From: Bacteroidota bacterium
GTDB lineage: Bacteria; Bacteroidota; Bacteroidia; Chitinophagales; Chitinophagaceae
DNA length: 64,000 nucleotides
Reading direction: 5' to 3'
NCBI GenBank assembly: GCA_023422835.1
Contig: JAFAGI010000001.1
Span: 256,780 to 320,779 of the forward strand
The position numbers and the translations under genes are program-made. Below the pieces are notes generated by a model. It saw nothing but the letters and a program-made list of their open reading frames with translations, did not search any database and was not told the DNA's origin. Positions 19,010 to 29,217 of the stretch are shown here, one piece after another (within the stretch, counting starts at the first letter, position 1; each line of letters begins with the position of its first letter).

Positions 19010-19936
19010 TTGGATATTTCAGAAAAAACATACAAAGTAAAGCAACTGGCTAAAGCCTGCGGTTTCGATTTTTGCGGAATTGCCAGGGCCGAAAAGCTGG
19101 ATGAGGAAGCGCGCAGGCTGGAAAAGTGGCTGAGCCAGGGCATGCATGCTTCCATGCAGTACATGGAGCGCCACTTTGACCTGCGTACAGACCCTACGCT
19201 GCTGGTGCCCGGCGCCAAGTCAGTGGTCACTTTGCTTAAAAACTATTATCCATCGGCCACACAGCAACATGAGGCGCCGAAAATCTCCAAGTACGCCTAT
19301 GGCAAAGATTATCATGAAATAATCAGGGGCGACCTGACGGTTTTCCTGGAGCAGATCAGGTTGTTTGCCGGAGATGTACAGGGACGCGGCTTTGTAGACA
19401 GTGCGCCCGTGCTTGAACGCGCCTGGGCCAACAAAAGCGGCCTCGGCTGGATCGGGAAAAATGCCATGCTGATCCATAAATCTGCAGGCTCGTTTTATTT
19501 TATTGCCACACTGATCATAGACCTGGAACTGGAATATGATACGCCGCTTGCCAAAGATTTTTGCGGCACCTGCACCAAATGCATTGATGCCTGCCCTACC
19601 GATGCCATCCTGCCCGGCAAAGTGGTTGACGCCCGCAAATGCATCAGCTATTTTACCATTGAGCTAAAAGACCTGGCGATACCACCGTCTTACAAAAACA
19701 AATTTGATAACTGGCTGTTTGGCTGCGATATCTGTAATGATGTATGCCCGTGGAACAGGTTCTCTTCACCACACCAGGAAGAAAGTTTCTCACCCATGGT
19801 TGAAATAATTGACTTTACTAAAAAAGACTGGGAAGCATTGACTGAAGATGCCTTCAGAAAAATATTCAAACACTCTCCTTTAAAAAGAAGCAAGTACGCA
19901 GGCATTATGCGCAACCTGAAATTCCTGGGAGATTAA
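19010..19936 (+). CDS. queG: Epoxyqueuosine reductase QueG
   Basis: A 308-residue iron-sulfur enzyme that uses cobalamin to reduce epoxyqueuosine to queuosine in the wobble base of certain tRNAs. The catalytic domain includes GFDFCGIARAEKL near the N-terminus, VPGAKSVV around 65-73, and two 4Fe-4S binding motifs: CGTCTKCIDACP and a second set in GCDICNDVCPWN. Length is near the short end of the family (about 300-380). The start is TTG at 19010, the first codon that gives the family N-terminus, right after a promoter-like element. The stop shares TTAA with the convergent PAP2 stop. Confidence 0.95.
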   Translation: MDISEKTYKVKQLAKACGFDFCGIARAEKLDEEARRLEKWLSQGMHASMQYMERHFDLRTDPTLLVPGAKSVVTLLKNYYPSATQQHEAPKISKYAYGKDYHEIIRGDLTVFLEQIRLFAGDVQGRGFVDSAPVLERAWANKSGLGWIGKNAMLIHKSAGSFYFIATLIIDLELEYDTPLAKDFCGTCTKCIDACPTDAILPGKVVDARKCISYFTIELKDLAIPPSYKNKFDNWLFGCDICNDVCPWNRFSSPHQEESFSPMVEIIDFTKKDWEALTEDAFRKIFKHSPLKRSKYAGIMRNLKFLGD

Positions 19937-20607
19937 CCTGGGAACCAACGCGGCTTTGCAGCAAATATTTTCAGGGAAATAATATAGCAGATAAAAGCGC
20001 TGAAAACGCCTGTGGAGGCGCCTGCCAGCACATCATCGAGGAAGTGGGAAGCTACATACATACGCGAGTAGCCTGCCAGGAATGCCAGGAGTATCCAGAG
20101 CAGGTTCCATTTACTTTTTGGGAAAAACAGCAACAACATAGTCAGCAAAGCAAATGCAGTGGCGCTATGCCCTGATGGAAAACTAGTATCGCCCCAGTTG
20201 GTTACGGATAAGGTATGCACGGGCTGATGCACAATATCTGTAAAGTATTTCGAAGGCCTCGGAGCCACGGTTAATTTCTTGCCTATTTGCGCAAACAAAC
20301 CCGACAACAGGAAGCTGAAGACAATCGCAAAAGCTATTCTCCTGTATTTTAAAAGAAAAAGAATGAGCGCCAATGCTATGGCAAACAAACCATCACCCAC
20401 ATGGGTGAAATAAGTAAAAAAATTATCCAGCAACGCGGAGTTAAACGGTACCAGTTTAGTAAATGAATGGTAGCTACCATGCACACATAAGACACAAAAA
20501 CCAGTCAGCCACATGCCTGTAACCAGCCACCAGTATGGCTTTGCTGCCGTGAGCACATCGGGAAACGGGTATAATTTTCTTTGATTTGGATTAAAATTCA
20601 TTTGCAA
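19933..20607 (-). CDS. PAP2-family membrane phosphatase
   Basis: A 224-residue membrane protein with about six helices and the three-part PAP2 phosphatase signature: Kx6RP (K110, R117, P118), PSGH at 144-147, and SRx5Hx3D (S181, R182, H188, D192). All catalytic residues are intact. Family members dephosphorylate lipid phosphates such as undecaprenyl pyrophosphate or phosphatidic acid at the outer face of the inner membrane; I cannot say which substrate applies. It follows mutS by 5 bp on the same strand, and its stop overlaps the queG stop by 4 bp. Confidence 0.93.
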   Translation of the reverse strand: MQMNFNPNQRKLYPFPDVLTAAKPYWWLVTGMWLTGFCVLCVHGSYHSFTKLVPFNSALLDNFFTYFTHVGDGLFAIALALILFLLKYRRIAFAIVFSFLLSGLFAQIGKKLTVAPRPSKYFTDIVHQPVHTLSVTNWGDTSFPSGHSATAFALLTMLLLFFPKSKWNLLWILLAFLAGYSRMYVASHFLDDVLAGASTGVFSAFICYIISLKIFAAKPRWFPG

Positions 20608-20612
20608 ACATA

Positions 20613-23240
20613 TTATTTCAGCATGCCTTTAATTTCATTCAATTTCATCAGCGCTTCTACCGGTGTAAGGCGGTTGATGTCTATGGCATTGAGCATATGG
20701 CGCATTTCTTCGAATACTTCTGTCTGTGCATCGAAGATAGAAAGCTGCACCTGCGGCGTGCTTATGTTTTTCAGGTTTTCTTTCAGGTTTTTTACGCGCG
20801 GATTTTTCTGATCAGTTTCAGTATTGTCTGTTACACGCAGGTCTTCGAGTTGTTTCAGTATCTCATTGGCGCGTTGTATGAGTTCTATGGGCATGCCCGC
20901 CATTCTGGCTACATGTATACCAAAGCTATGTGTGCTGCCGCCTGCGGCCAGCTTGCGCAGGAAAATTATTTTACCGTTGATCTCTTTATTGGTGATGTGG
21001 TAATTTTTTACACGTGGCAATTTTTCTTCCAGGTCATTCAGCTCATGATAGTGGGTAGCAAACAGTGTCTTGGGCTTTGATTTGCAGGTATGCAAATATT
21101 CCACAATACTCCACGCTATAGAGATGCCATCGTAGGTAGAAGTGCCGCGACCGATCTCGTCTAACAGCACCAGGCTGCGTTTCGACAGGTTGTTGATAAT
21201 ACTTGCAGTTTCATTCATTTCCACCATAAAAGTACTCTCTCCCCCGCTTAAATTATCACTGGCGCCCACTCGTGTAAAGATTTTATCTGTCAGCGGAATG
21301 TTGGCTTGTTTGGCAGGCACAAAGCTGCCGATATGCGCCATAAGTGTAATCAATGCGATCTGCCGCAACAAAGCGCTTTTGCCAGACATGTTTGGCCCGG
21401 TAAGAATGATCACCTGTATATCGTCAGGATCTAAAGTGATGTTGTTGGCAATGTAGCTCTCACCCGGCGCAAGGTTGCGCTCAATCACGGGGTGGCGGCT
21501 ATCCTGCATCTCCAAAGCCAAACCCTCATGAATATTGGGTTTGGTGTAGTTGTATTGTTTGGCATTGCCTGCAAAACAAATCAGCACATCCATGATTGCC
21601 AGCGCATTCCCGTTTACCTGTATCGGCGCAAGGTAATCCTGTAATTCATTCAGCAGTCGTTCATAAATATCAAGCTCTATGGAAAGAATTTTCTCTTCTG
21701 CACCGGTAATTTTTTCTTCGTACTCTTTCAGTTCGTCTGTAATGTAGCGCTCCGCATTTGCCAGCGTTTGTTTGCGCACCCACCCTGCCGGCACCTTATC
21801 TTTGTGTATATTAGTCACCTCGAGGTAGTAGCCGAATACATTATTAAATCCTATTTTCAGGGAGCTGATGCCGGTACGTTGTATTTCGCGTTGTTGTATC
21901 TCTATCAGGTATTCCTTTCCGCCGGACGCTATTTTTCTTAGCTCATCCAGCTCTTCATGCACGCCGCTTTGCACCATGTTGCCTTTAATGGCCAGTGCAG
22001 GCGGATCGTTTTTTATCTCGCTAAGAATTTTATCTACTATATATTTACAAGGGTTAATGGCGTCTGTAAGCCGCTTCAGGTAAGGGTTTGCCACCTGCTC
22101 GCCCAGGGTTTTGATCTGGCAGGCTACCTGCAGGCTTTTGGCCAGGTGCAGCACCTCACGCGGTGAAATTTTCTTCAGCGGTATTTTACTTACCAGCCGT
22201 TCCAGGTCGCCTGCCTGCCGCTGCAGTTGTTTTAGTTGCAATTGCAGATCGTGGTGCAGTATCAGGAACTCAACAGCATCCAGCCGTTCATTGATTTTGA
22301 CCGTATCTTTCAAAGGCAATATCAGCCAGCGTTTCAGTAGTCTGGCGCCCATAGGTGTGGATGTATTGTCCAGCACTTTCAATAAGTTGATGCCGTCATT
22401 CGGTGCATGCAATATTTCCAGGTTGCGTACGGTGAACCTGTCCATCCAAAGATGTTCTTCCTGCTCTATGCGTTGTATATTGGTAATGTGTTGCAGGTTG
22501 GGATGCTCGGTATCTTTCAGGTAATGGAGCACAGCGCCCGCAGCCACAATGGCACAGGGCATATTCTCTACCCCGAAGCCTTTGAGGGAATGCGTCTGGA
22601 AATGTTTTAACAGGCTTTCAGTAGCATAACCGGCTTCAAAAATCCATGACTCCAGTGTGTAGGTATAGAACTTATTGCCGTATAATTCCTTAAAATGTTT
22701 CTGGAAGCTGCGCTGGAAGATCACTTCCGCAGGCTTGAGTGTCTGCAACAATTTTTCTGTATATTCTGTATTGCCCTCTGCCACAAAGAACTCACCGGTA
22801 GAAATATCCATCAGTGCAATGCCTGTATTGCCATTATCAAAGTGAATGGCTGCTAAAAAATTATTGCTGTTGTGCTCCAGCAGTTTATCGCTGGTAGCTA
22901 CACCGGGCGTAACAAGCTCCGTAACACCGCGCTTCACAATGCCCTTGGCTGTTTTAGGGTCTTCCAGCTGATCACAGACAGCCACGCGGTAGCCCGCTTT
23001 GACCAGCTTATGCAGGTAAGTATCCAATGCATGATGAGGAAAGCCTGCCAGCTCTGCATCGGCTGTACCATTGTTTCTTTTAGTAAGTGTGATGCCCAGT
23101 ATCTGAGCGGTTTTAATGGCATCCGCACCAAAAGTCTCGTAAAAATCGCCTACCCGAAACAATAAAATGGCATCCGGATATTTTTGTTTAATAGCCGCGT
23201 GCTGCTTCATCAACGGGGTTTCCTTAAACGCTTTTGCCAT
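20613..23240 (-). CDS. mutS: DNA mismatch repair protein MutS
   Basis: An 875-residue MutS1 that recognises mismatches. The N-terminal mismatch-recognition domain has the Phe-x-Glu motif in VGDFYETFGADA (about 31-42). The ATPase domain has Walker A GPNMSGKSALLRQ, ESTFMVEMNE and the DEIGRGTSTYDG block. The lever and clamp domains between them are of normal length, and a C-terminal tail with a small helical end (LMKLNEIKGML) is present. The ATG at 23240 gives the usual MAKAFKETPLMKQ start. It is paired with PAP2 downstream. mutL is not in the window. Confidence 0.98.
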   Translation of the reverse strand: MAKAFKETPLMKQHAAIKQKYPDAILLFRVGDFYETFGADAIKTAQILGITLTKRNNGTADAELAGFPHHALDTYLHKLVKAGYRVAVCDQLEDPKTAKGIVKRGVTELVTPGVATSDKLLEHNSNNFLAAIHFDNGNTGIALMDISTGEFFVAEGNTEYTEKLLQTLKPAEVIFQRSFQKHFKELYGNKFYTYTLESWIFEAGYATESLLKHFQTHSLKGFGVENMPCAIVAAGAVLHYLKDTEHPNLQHITNIQRIEQEEHLWMDRFTVRNLEILHAPNDGINLLKVLDNTSTPMGARLLKRWLILPLKDTVKINERLDAVEFLILHHDLQLQLKQLQRQAGDLERLVSKIPLKKISPREVLHLAKSLQVACQIKTLGEQVANPYLKRLTDAINPCKYIVDKILSEIKNDPPALAIKGNMVQSGVHEELDELRKIASGGKEYLIEIQQREIQRTGISSLKIGFNNVFGYYLEVTNIHKDKVPAGWVRKQTLANAERYITDELKEYEEKITGAEEKILSIELDIYERLLNELQDYLAPIQVNGNALAIMDVLICFAGNAKQYNYTKPNIHEGLALEMQDSRHPVIERNLAPGESYIANNITLDPDDIQVIILTGPNMSGKSALLRQIALITLMAHIGSFVPAKQANIPLTDKIFTRVGASDNLSGGESTFMVEMNETASIINNLSKRSLVLLDEIGRGTSTYDGISIAWSIVEYLHTCKSKPKTLFATHYHELNDLEEKLPRVKNYHITNKEINGKIIFLRKLAAGGSTHSFGIHVARMAGMPIELIQRANEILKQLEDLRVTDNTETDQKNPRVKNLKENLKNISTPQVQLSIFDAQTEVFEEMRHMLNAIDINRLTPVEALMKLNEIKGMLK

Positions 23241-23384
23241 TGGGCAAATGTAGGAAAAACAGCCGGAATGTAATGTATTTCAAAGCTCAGGATTCAACTT
23301 ATTTTGTATAGATCAAATCATAAACACCTCTTTATGTAAGACTTATTATTATTTCTTCGTAATTTTCTCCCCTCTATATAAACA

Positions 23385-26036
23385 ATGATTATGCATAAGA
23401 TTTTTAGTGTAATAGCGACACTTTGTTTTTACGCTTCGGAAGCTTGGCCGCAGTCGGTTCCGACTCATTTAAGTGATACGCTTTTCTCCACCTATTATCA
23501 GCAAAGGGTTTCACATTTTAAAAGCTTGCCGGTTAAACAGGATGCCATTGTCTTTTTAGGCAACAGCATTAGTGATGGTGCAGAATGGAACGAACTGTTT
23601 GACGACGATCGTATACTCAACAGGGGTATTAGCGGCGATGTTACAGCGGGCATACTCAACCGTATAGAGGAAGTTACGCGCCATCAACCCCAAAAAGTTT
23701 TTCTGCTGATCGGCACCAACGACTTATCTAAAAACATCGCTGTAGACAGTGTATTGAAAAATATTTACCTTATTGCGCAAATTATCCGTAAGCAAAGCCC
23801 CGCCACACAACTGTATGTGCAGAGTATACTACCGGTCAATAATACATTTGACCGTTTTAAAACCCATTATAAAAATCAGGCTGCAATAAATCGTGTAAAC
23901 CAGGCTCTTGAAAAAAACGCATCGAGATATAATTATCATTACCTTGACATTGCCACTCAATTGACAGATGATGACAAAAGACTTGCCAGAACATTTACCA
24001 ACGACGGACTACATCTTAACGGGCACGCATACCAGGTTTGGAAAAATGTCATTTACCCGCATGTATTTGATCTACAGCCCAGCCCAGCGCTTATTCCCTA
24101 CCCTCAGCAAATAGAGTGGCACGAAGGGTCTTTTTTGATAAATGAGCATACAGCTATTATTTTAAGCCATGACAGCTTGCTGCCCGCAGCAAAAGCTTTG
24201 CAGGCCGTAATAGAATACAGCGGTTATAAAGTTGCGATCAGTAACCGTGCTCACACAACGGGTAAGCATATTATTTTAAAAACCGGCAGGGTTATTTCCC
24301 CTGTTAACAGCAGGGAAGCATACCATTTGAAATCTGCCGGTGAAAACATTATCCTTGAAGCCAATACAATGCACGGCTTGCACAATGGCATACAAACCAT
24401 CCGACAGTTAATGCGCAACACCAATACTGTTGCGGCTTGTGATATTGTTGATTATCCTGCATTTGCCTGGCGCGGCTATATGGTAGATGTGGGAAGGAAC
24501 TATCAGTCGATGGAATTGTTGAAGCAACAGATTGATGTAATGGCCTCATTGAAATACAATGTTTTTCATTTTCACCTCACTGAAGATGTAGCTTGGCGGC
24601 TGCAGATGAAGAAATTTCCCCAACTGACCGATGAGGCACACATGACCCGCAACAAAGGAAAATTTTATACGGTAGAGGAAATGCATGAATTAAGAGATTA
24701 TTGTAAAGACCGGCATATATTAATGGTTCCGGAAATTGACATGCCCGGCCATAGTAAAGCTTTTGAACGCGCCATGGGTTTTGATATGCAGAGTGATGCA
24801 GGCTTATTGACAGTGAAGGAGATCCTCTCAGAATTTTGCGATACTTACAATTTCCCATACATACACATCGGCGCAGATGAAGTAAAAATTACCAACCCCA
24901 ATTTTTTACCTGAAGTAATCCGGCTGATAGAAGCGCGGGGCAGAACAGTTGTAGGCTGGGAACCGGGAGGCAACTTTACCCCATCGGTTATCCGGCAGTT
25001 GTGGATGGAAAACGCTGCACACCTGGCAAAGCTCGGCAAGGTGAGAAAACTGGATTCACGCAATTTATACATCAACCACATGGATGCAGAGGAAAGCGTA
25101 GTATCTATATTCAATCACCAGATATTGAATATAGACAAGGGCGACAGTTTAAACCTTGGGGGCATCTTTTGCCTGTGGAACGACCGCAACCTGGATAAGG
25201 ATGAACACAACCTTACCCACAACCCGGTGTATCCTTCGTTGGCAGCTTTTGCAGAAAGGTCTTGGAAAGGCGGAGGCATTCCAGGAAATTACGCGGTAAT
25301 ACTTCAGCAAAATAAGGCGGCATTTTCAGCGTTTGAAAACCGGCTGCTTGATCTAAAGAAAACTTTGTTTAGCCGTTTGCCTTTCCCTTACGTGAAACAA
25401 TCAAATATAGCCTGGCAACTCATTGGGCCCTATGGCAACGGGGGCGACCTTTCCAGGAAATTTGCCCCCGAGTCGGCAGATTTCAACATCCATAAGGTAA
25501 AGAACAGACAAACCGTTTATGGCGGAACAATTATACCCCGCCACTTCTGGCATCCTATTGTGAAAGGCATATTTGAAGATGCGCGTGAAAACACTACGTA
25601 CTACGGTTACCAGCAATACTGGTCAGACAAAGATACCACAGCCGGAATGTGGATAGGGTTTTATGATTTTTCACGTTCTACCATGACCAATACACCGGAT
25701 GCAGGCGCCTGGAATCATTTACAAAGTAAAATCTGGCTGAATGGGCAAGAAATTGCACCACCGGTATGGAAAAGAACCGGGCAACAAGGTGATCTTGAAA
25801 TACCGTATATTGATGAGAATTACATTATGCGCGAACCGGTGAAAGTTCATCTGAAAAAAGGCTGGAACCAGATCCTTACCAAGATACCTGTGGGCTCGTT
25901 CACTGCTAAAGTGTGGCATACACCCAATAAGTGGATGTTTACGGCAATAATAGTAGACAAACAACCCGGCAGTATTCATTACTCTCAGGGTAAAAGTTAC
26001 AGCAGGAGCGCGGTTGCAGAAAAACCTCAACGCTAA
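23385..26036 (+). CDS. SGNH esterase fused to GH20 beta-hexosaminidase
   Basis: An 883-residue exported protein with a signal peptide in residues 1-23. Residues 50-230 are an SGNH/GDSL hydrolase: catalytic Ser61 in FLGNSISDG, Gly84 of block II, Asn112 in GTND and the Asp207/His210 pair in DGLHLN. Residues about 235-355 are the GH20b-type N-domain and 360-700 the GH20 TIM barrel, with the Asp498-Glu499 acid pair in HIGADEV. A beta-sandwich-like end follows (700-883). The fusion suggests removal of O-acyl (acetyl) groups coupled to release of N-acetylhexosamine from chitin-like or host glycans; that pairing is inference. A signal peptide but no lipobox implies periplasmic or secreted use. It is a single gene. 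Confidence 0.92.
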   Translation: MIMHKIFSVIATLCFYASEAWPQSVPTHLSDTLFSTYYQQRVSHFKSLPVKQDAIVFLGNSISDGAEWNELFDDDRILNRGISGDVTAGILNRIEEVTRHQPQKVFLLIGTNDLSKNIAVDSVLKNIYLIAQIIRKQSPATQLYVQSILPVNNTFDRFKTHYKNQAAINRVNQALEKNASRYNYHYLDIATQLTDDDKRLARTFTNDGLHLNGHAYQVWKNVIYPHVFDLQPSPALIPYPQQIEWHEGSFLINEHTAIILSHDSLLPAAKALQAVIEYSGYKVAISNRAHTTGKHIILKTGRVISPVNSREAYHLKSAGENIILEANTMHGLHNGIQTIRQLMRNTNTVAACDIVDYPAFAWRGYMVDVGRNYQSMELLKQQIDVMASLKYNVFHFHLTEDVAWRLQMKKFPQLTDEAHMTRNKGKFYTVEEMHELRDYCKDRHILMVPEIDMPGHSKAFERAMGFDMQSDAGLLTVKEILSEFCDTYNFPYIHIGADEVKITNPNFLPEVIRLIEARGRTVVGWEPGGNFTPSVIRQLWMENAAHLAKLGKVRKLDSRNLYINHMDAEESVVSIFNHQILNIDKGDSLNLGGIFCLWNDRNLDKDEHNLTHNPVYPSLAAFAERSWKGGGIPGNYAVILQQNKAAFSAFENRLLDLKKTLFSRLPFPYVKQSNIAWQLIGPYGNGGDLSRKFAPESADFNIHKVKNRQTVYGGTIIPRHFWHPIVKGIFEDARENTTYYGYQQYWSDKDTTAGMWIGFYDFSRSTMTNTPDAGAWNHLQSKIWLNGQEIAPPVWKRTGQQGDLEIPYIDENYIMREPVKVHLKKGWNQILTKIPVGSFTAKVWHTPNKWMFTAIIVDKQPGSIHYSQGKSYSRSAVAEKPQR

Positions 26037-26332
26037 ATCAAAAGTTATCAAGCGCAAGCTTTTACAATTACTGCGAATACAATTTTATGCACCAGAGCAG
26101 TGAAAAGTTTTGCGCGCATGTAAAGCTATGTAGTAACTGGTGCCATCCCAACCAGTGAAATAATCCTATCATTTGCAACAACAGACTTCCACAACTACAC
26201 AAATAAACCAACACTCCCCTCTCTCGGGCAAAAAATACAGCAACTTTTTTTCATTATGGATAAATATTCCTAATTTTGCGCGCGAATATGTAAAAACTAC
26301 ATATTGCCATTCATCACAAACTCAATTCTTAT
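26037..26332. other. Intergenic region upstream of fusA
   Basis: A 296-bp gap. It holds the fusA promoter element at 26271 and an imperfect inverted repeat around 26138-26156 (ACTGG to CCAGT) with no T run. I see no other gene or RNA. Confidence 0.5.
26271..26278 (+). promoter_or_regulatory. Bacteroidota -7 promoter element of fusA
   Basis: TAATTTTG matches TAnnTTTG, 54 bp before the fusA ATG, in an otherwise A-rich leader. The -33 region is a run of T rather than a clear TTTG. Confidence 0.5.
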
Positions 26333-28489
26333 ATGTCCGATTTAAAATTAAGACGCAATTTCGGTATAGCTGCACACATTGATGCAGGTAAAACTACAAC
26401 TACCGAACGTATACTTCGTTACACTGGTATGATTCACCGTACAGGTGAAGTACACGATGGCGGTGCAACAACTGACTGGATGGAGCAGGAAAAAGAAAGA
26501 GGTATCACCATTACTTCTGCTGCTGTTAGTTGCCAGTGGCCTTTCCCTACACAACAGGGTAAAGCTTTACCGGATACTAAAAAATATTCTTTCAATATCA
26601 TTGATACTCCGGGACACGTTGACTTCACCGTTGAAGTAGAACGTTCCATGCGTGTATTGGACGGACTGATCGCTTTGTTCTCTGCTGTTGACGGTGTTGA
26701 ACCTCAATCAGAAACAGTATGGCGCCAGGCTAACCGCTATAAAGTACCACGCATTGGTTTTGTGAACAAAATGGACCGCTCCGGCGCTGACTTCCTAAAC
26801 GTTGTAGCCCAGATCAAAGAAATGCTGGGCGCTAAAGCCGTACCCCTTCAATTGCCTATCGGCGCTGAAGACAACTTCAAAGGCGTGGTAGACCTTATTA
26901 CCAATAAAGGTATTATCTGGGAAGATTCTACAGAAGGTATGACCTACAGTGAAGTTCCCATCCCTGAAGATATGGTGGAAGATGTGGAATACTGGAGAGG
27001 ACAATTGATTGAAGCTGTGGCTGAATATGATGATACGTTGATGGAGAAATTCTTCGACGACCCGAACAGTATTTCTGAAGATGAAGTGCACGAGGCTATC
27101 CGCAAAGCATGTATAGACCTGAGCATCATCCCGATGATGTGCGGCTCTTCTTTTAAAAATAAAGGTGTACAAACTGCATTGGATGCCGTTTGCCGCTACC
27201 TGCCCTCACCCGTAGATATCGAAGCTATTGAAGGCAGCGATGTAAACGATCCTGAAAAGAAATTGTACCGCAAGCCCGATGCAAAAGAACCTTTCTCTGC
27301 GCTGGCTTTCAAGATCATGACCGACCCGTTTGTAGGCCGCCTGGCATTCTTCCGTTGCTACAGCGGACACCTGGATGCAGGTTCTTATGTACTGAACGTA
27401 CGTTCCGGCAAAAACGAGCGTATCTCCCGCATCATGAAAATGTTTGCCAACAAACAAAACCCTGTTGAATTTATTGAAGCAGGTGATATCGGCGCAGCAG
27501 TTGGTTTTAAAGATATCAAAACCGGTGATACCCTTTGCGATGAAAAGAACCCGATCGTTCTGGAAAACATGTTTATCCCTGAACCGGTTATCGCTATCGC
27601 CATCGAGCCCAAGACACAGGCAGACGTTGATAAAATGGGTATGGCTATCTCTAAACTGGTAGAAGAAGACCCGACATTGCGTGTAAATACAGATGAAGAT
27701 ACAGGCCAGACCATCCTGCAAGGTATGGGAGAGCTTCACCTTGAAATTATCATTGACCGCTTAAAGCGCGAGTTTAAAGTTGAGATAAACCAGGGTAATC
27801 CTCAGGTGGCATACAAAGAAACATTCCAGTCTACTATTGCTCACCGAGAAGTGTTGAAAAAACAAACCGGTGGACGTGGTAAATTCGCTGATATTGAATT
27901 TGAAATAGGCCCTGCAGACCAGGATTGGCTAAAAGAAAACGAAGGAAAAGCATTCCAGTTTGTAAACAACGTGGTGGGTGGCTCTATCCCTCGTGAATTC
28001 TTTCCGGCTATCCAGAAAGGCTTTGAAACAGCTATGACCACAGGCGTTCTGGCAGGCTACCCTGTTGACAATATGAAGATCCGCGTGTACGATGGTTCAT
28101 TCCACAACGTAGACTCTGATGCTATGTCGTTTGAGCTATGCGCCAAGTCAGGCTTCCGTACTGCCGGTAAAAAAGCAAAACCCGTATTACTTGAGCCCAT
28201 TATGAAAGTAGAAGTAACAACTCCTGACCAGTACATGGGTGATGTGAGTGGCGACCTTAACCGCCGCCGCGGCATGATGGAAGGTATGGATACCAGAGGC
28301 AATGCACAGGTGGTAAAAGCAAAAGTACCGCTGAGCGAAATGTTCGGTTATGTAACACAGTTACGTTCCCTGACTTCCGGTCGTGCAGCTTCTACCATGG
28401 AGTTTTCTCACTACTACCCTGCGCCAACCAATATTGCAGAAGAAGTGATAGCCAAAAACAAAGGAAAAGTGAAAGAGGAAGAAGAATAG
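26333..28489 (+). CDS. fusA: Elongation factor G
   Basis: A 718-residue translational GTPase, which drives tRNA and mRNA translocation. G1 AHIDAGKT is at residues 14-21, the effector loop with RGITITSAA follows, G3 DTPGH at 91-95, G4 NKMD at 145-148. Domain II, III, IV (with [17 protein letters not shown] and the tip loop) and V are complete. This is the main EF-G and not a paralogue of EF-G2 type, since all canonical positions are retained. The gene stands alone: rpsL and rpsG are not upstream and no tuf or rpsJ downstream, unlike in most str operons. A terminator follows 28 bp after the stop. Confidence 0.97.
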   Translation: MSDLKLRRNFGIAAHIDAGKTTTTERILRYTGMIHRTGEVHDGGATTDWMEQEKERGITITSAAVSCQWPFPTQQGKALPDTKKYSFNIIDTPGHVDFTVEVERSMRVLDGLIALFSAVDGVEPQSETVWRQANRYKVPRIGFVNKMDRSGADFLNVVAQIKEMLGAKAVPLQLPIGAEDNFKGVVDLITNKGIIWEDSTEGMTYSEVPIPEDMVEDVEYWRGQLIEAVAEYDDTLMEKFFDDPNSISEDEVHEAIRKACIDLSIIPMMCGSSFKNKGVQTALDAVCRYLPSPVDIEAIEGSDVNDPEKKLYRKPDAKEPFSALAFKIMTDPFVGRLAFFRCYSGHLDAGSYVLNVRSGKNERISRIMKMFANKQNPVEFIEAGDIGAAVGFKDIKTGDTLCDEKNPIVLENMFIPEPVIAIAIEPKTQADVDKMGMAISKLVEEDPTLRVNTDEDTGQTILQGMGELHLEIIIDRLKREFKVEINQGNPQVAYKETFQSTIAHREVLKKQTGGRGKFADIEFEIGPADQDWLKENEGKAFQFVNNVVGGSIPREFFPAIQKGFETAMTTGVLAGYPVDNMKIRVYDGSFHNVDSDAMSFELCAKSGFRTAGKKAKPVLLEPIMKVEVTTPDQYMGDVSGDLNRRRGMMEGMDTRGNAQVVKAKVPLSEMFGYVTQLRSLTSGRAASTMEFSHYYPAPTNIAEEVIAKNKGKVKEEEE

Positions 28490-28517
28490 TATTTATTCTC
28501 CTATTGATATACGAAAG

Positions 28518-28543
28518 CCGCTGTAAACACAGCGGTTTTTTTT
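28518..28543 (+). terminator. Rho-independent terminator of fusA
   Basis: CCGCTGT and ACAGCGG form a 7-bp stem with a 4-nt loop and run into eight T. It starts 28 bp after the fusA stop. Confidence 0.9.
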
Positions 28544-28544
28544 G

Positions 28545-28811
28545 GGTTGTGTTAGAAATTGCTGCTGTTTACACCATATCACCTAATGAAATGAACAAAT
28601 TTCTGGGGACTGTTATTATTGCGCCCATTACGGGCACTTCAAAGAGATACCCAACACGAATAGAAATCAAGGAAAAACCACGAAGGGATGGATCATGATT
28701 GACCAAATACGAACTATTGATCGTAAAAGAATAACCAGGATTTTCAGCAGCTTATCTGAAAATGAAGTTTTGGAAGTAAAAAAAGTAATTCAAGAAGCTT
28801 TCATAGATTGA
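28545..28811 (+). pseudogene. Remnant of a MazF/PemK-type toxin gene
   Basis: Two frames together rebuild the C-terminal three quarters of a PemK/MazF endoribonuclease. The first frame, ending at the TGA at 28696-28698, reads VYTISPNEMNKFLGTVIIAP and then ITGTSKRYPTRIEI. The second, beginning in the overlapping ATG at 28695, reads MIDQIRTIDRKRITR and ends at 28811 with KKVIQEAFID. In intact MazF these two blocks are continuous (ISPNEMN...IIAPIT...DQIRT(V/I)D), so a single-nucleotide indel near 28693 breaks the gene. The first 20 or so residues, including the usual start, are missing; the homology fades out at the fusA terminator. No MazE antitoxin gene is next to it. Confidence 0.85.
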
Positions 28812-29217
28812 AAAACTTCGCATAAAATAATAGTATTTGCACAAGCAGGGCTGAGAGCAAAATATAAGGCCTATCCTATTTTATCGCTACGGCTTTTCCA
28901 CTTCACCAGTTTTTTTAATTTAAGTTCATGAAAAAAGCATTCGCTACCTGCTGTTTAAGTTGAATTCTAACACCAGTTTAGCCTACATTCGCAAAGCCCT
29001 TTCCGTTTAGCTTCAATTATTTTGAAAGCAGAAATCACCGTAAATAAAATTCAGCGGCAATACTTAATTTGAAACTAAAAGAGAATAATATCTTTTCCCG
29101 GTTAATTTTTCAAAACCTCTCAAGGCACAACTAATATTGCTTTTAATATGGCATCTTTTTTATGCAATACATAAAAATGGTAAACCTCGAATTGCAAAAG
29201 CGAAACAAAGAATAGGT
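28812..29217. other. Gap without recognisable genes after the mazF remnant
   Basis: About 400 bp of AT-rich sequence between the mazF remnant and the ribBA stop. Short frames occur on both strands, but none reads like a known family. A GCTGAGAG string at 28849 recalls the start of a TPP riboswitch, but the rest of that motif is missing. The region may hold other decayed sequence of the toxin locus. Confidence 0.4.

Noticed and set aside
28845..28885. TPP-riboswitch-like GCTGAGAG string
   Set aside because: The second conserved part (ACCTGATC and the CCAGCG end) is missing and no thiamine gene follows.
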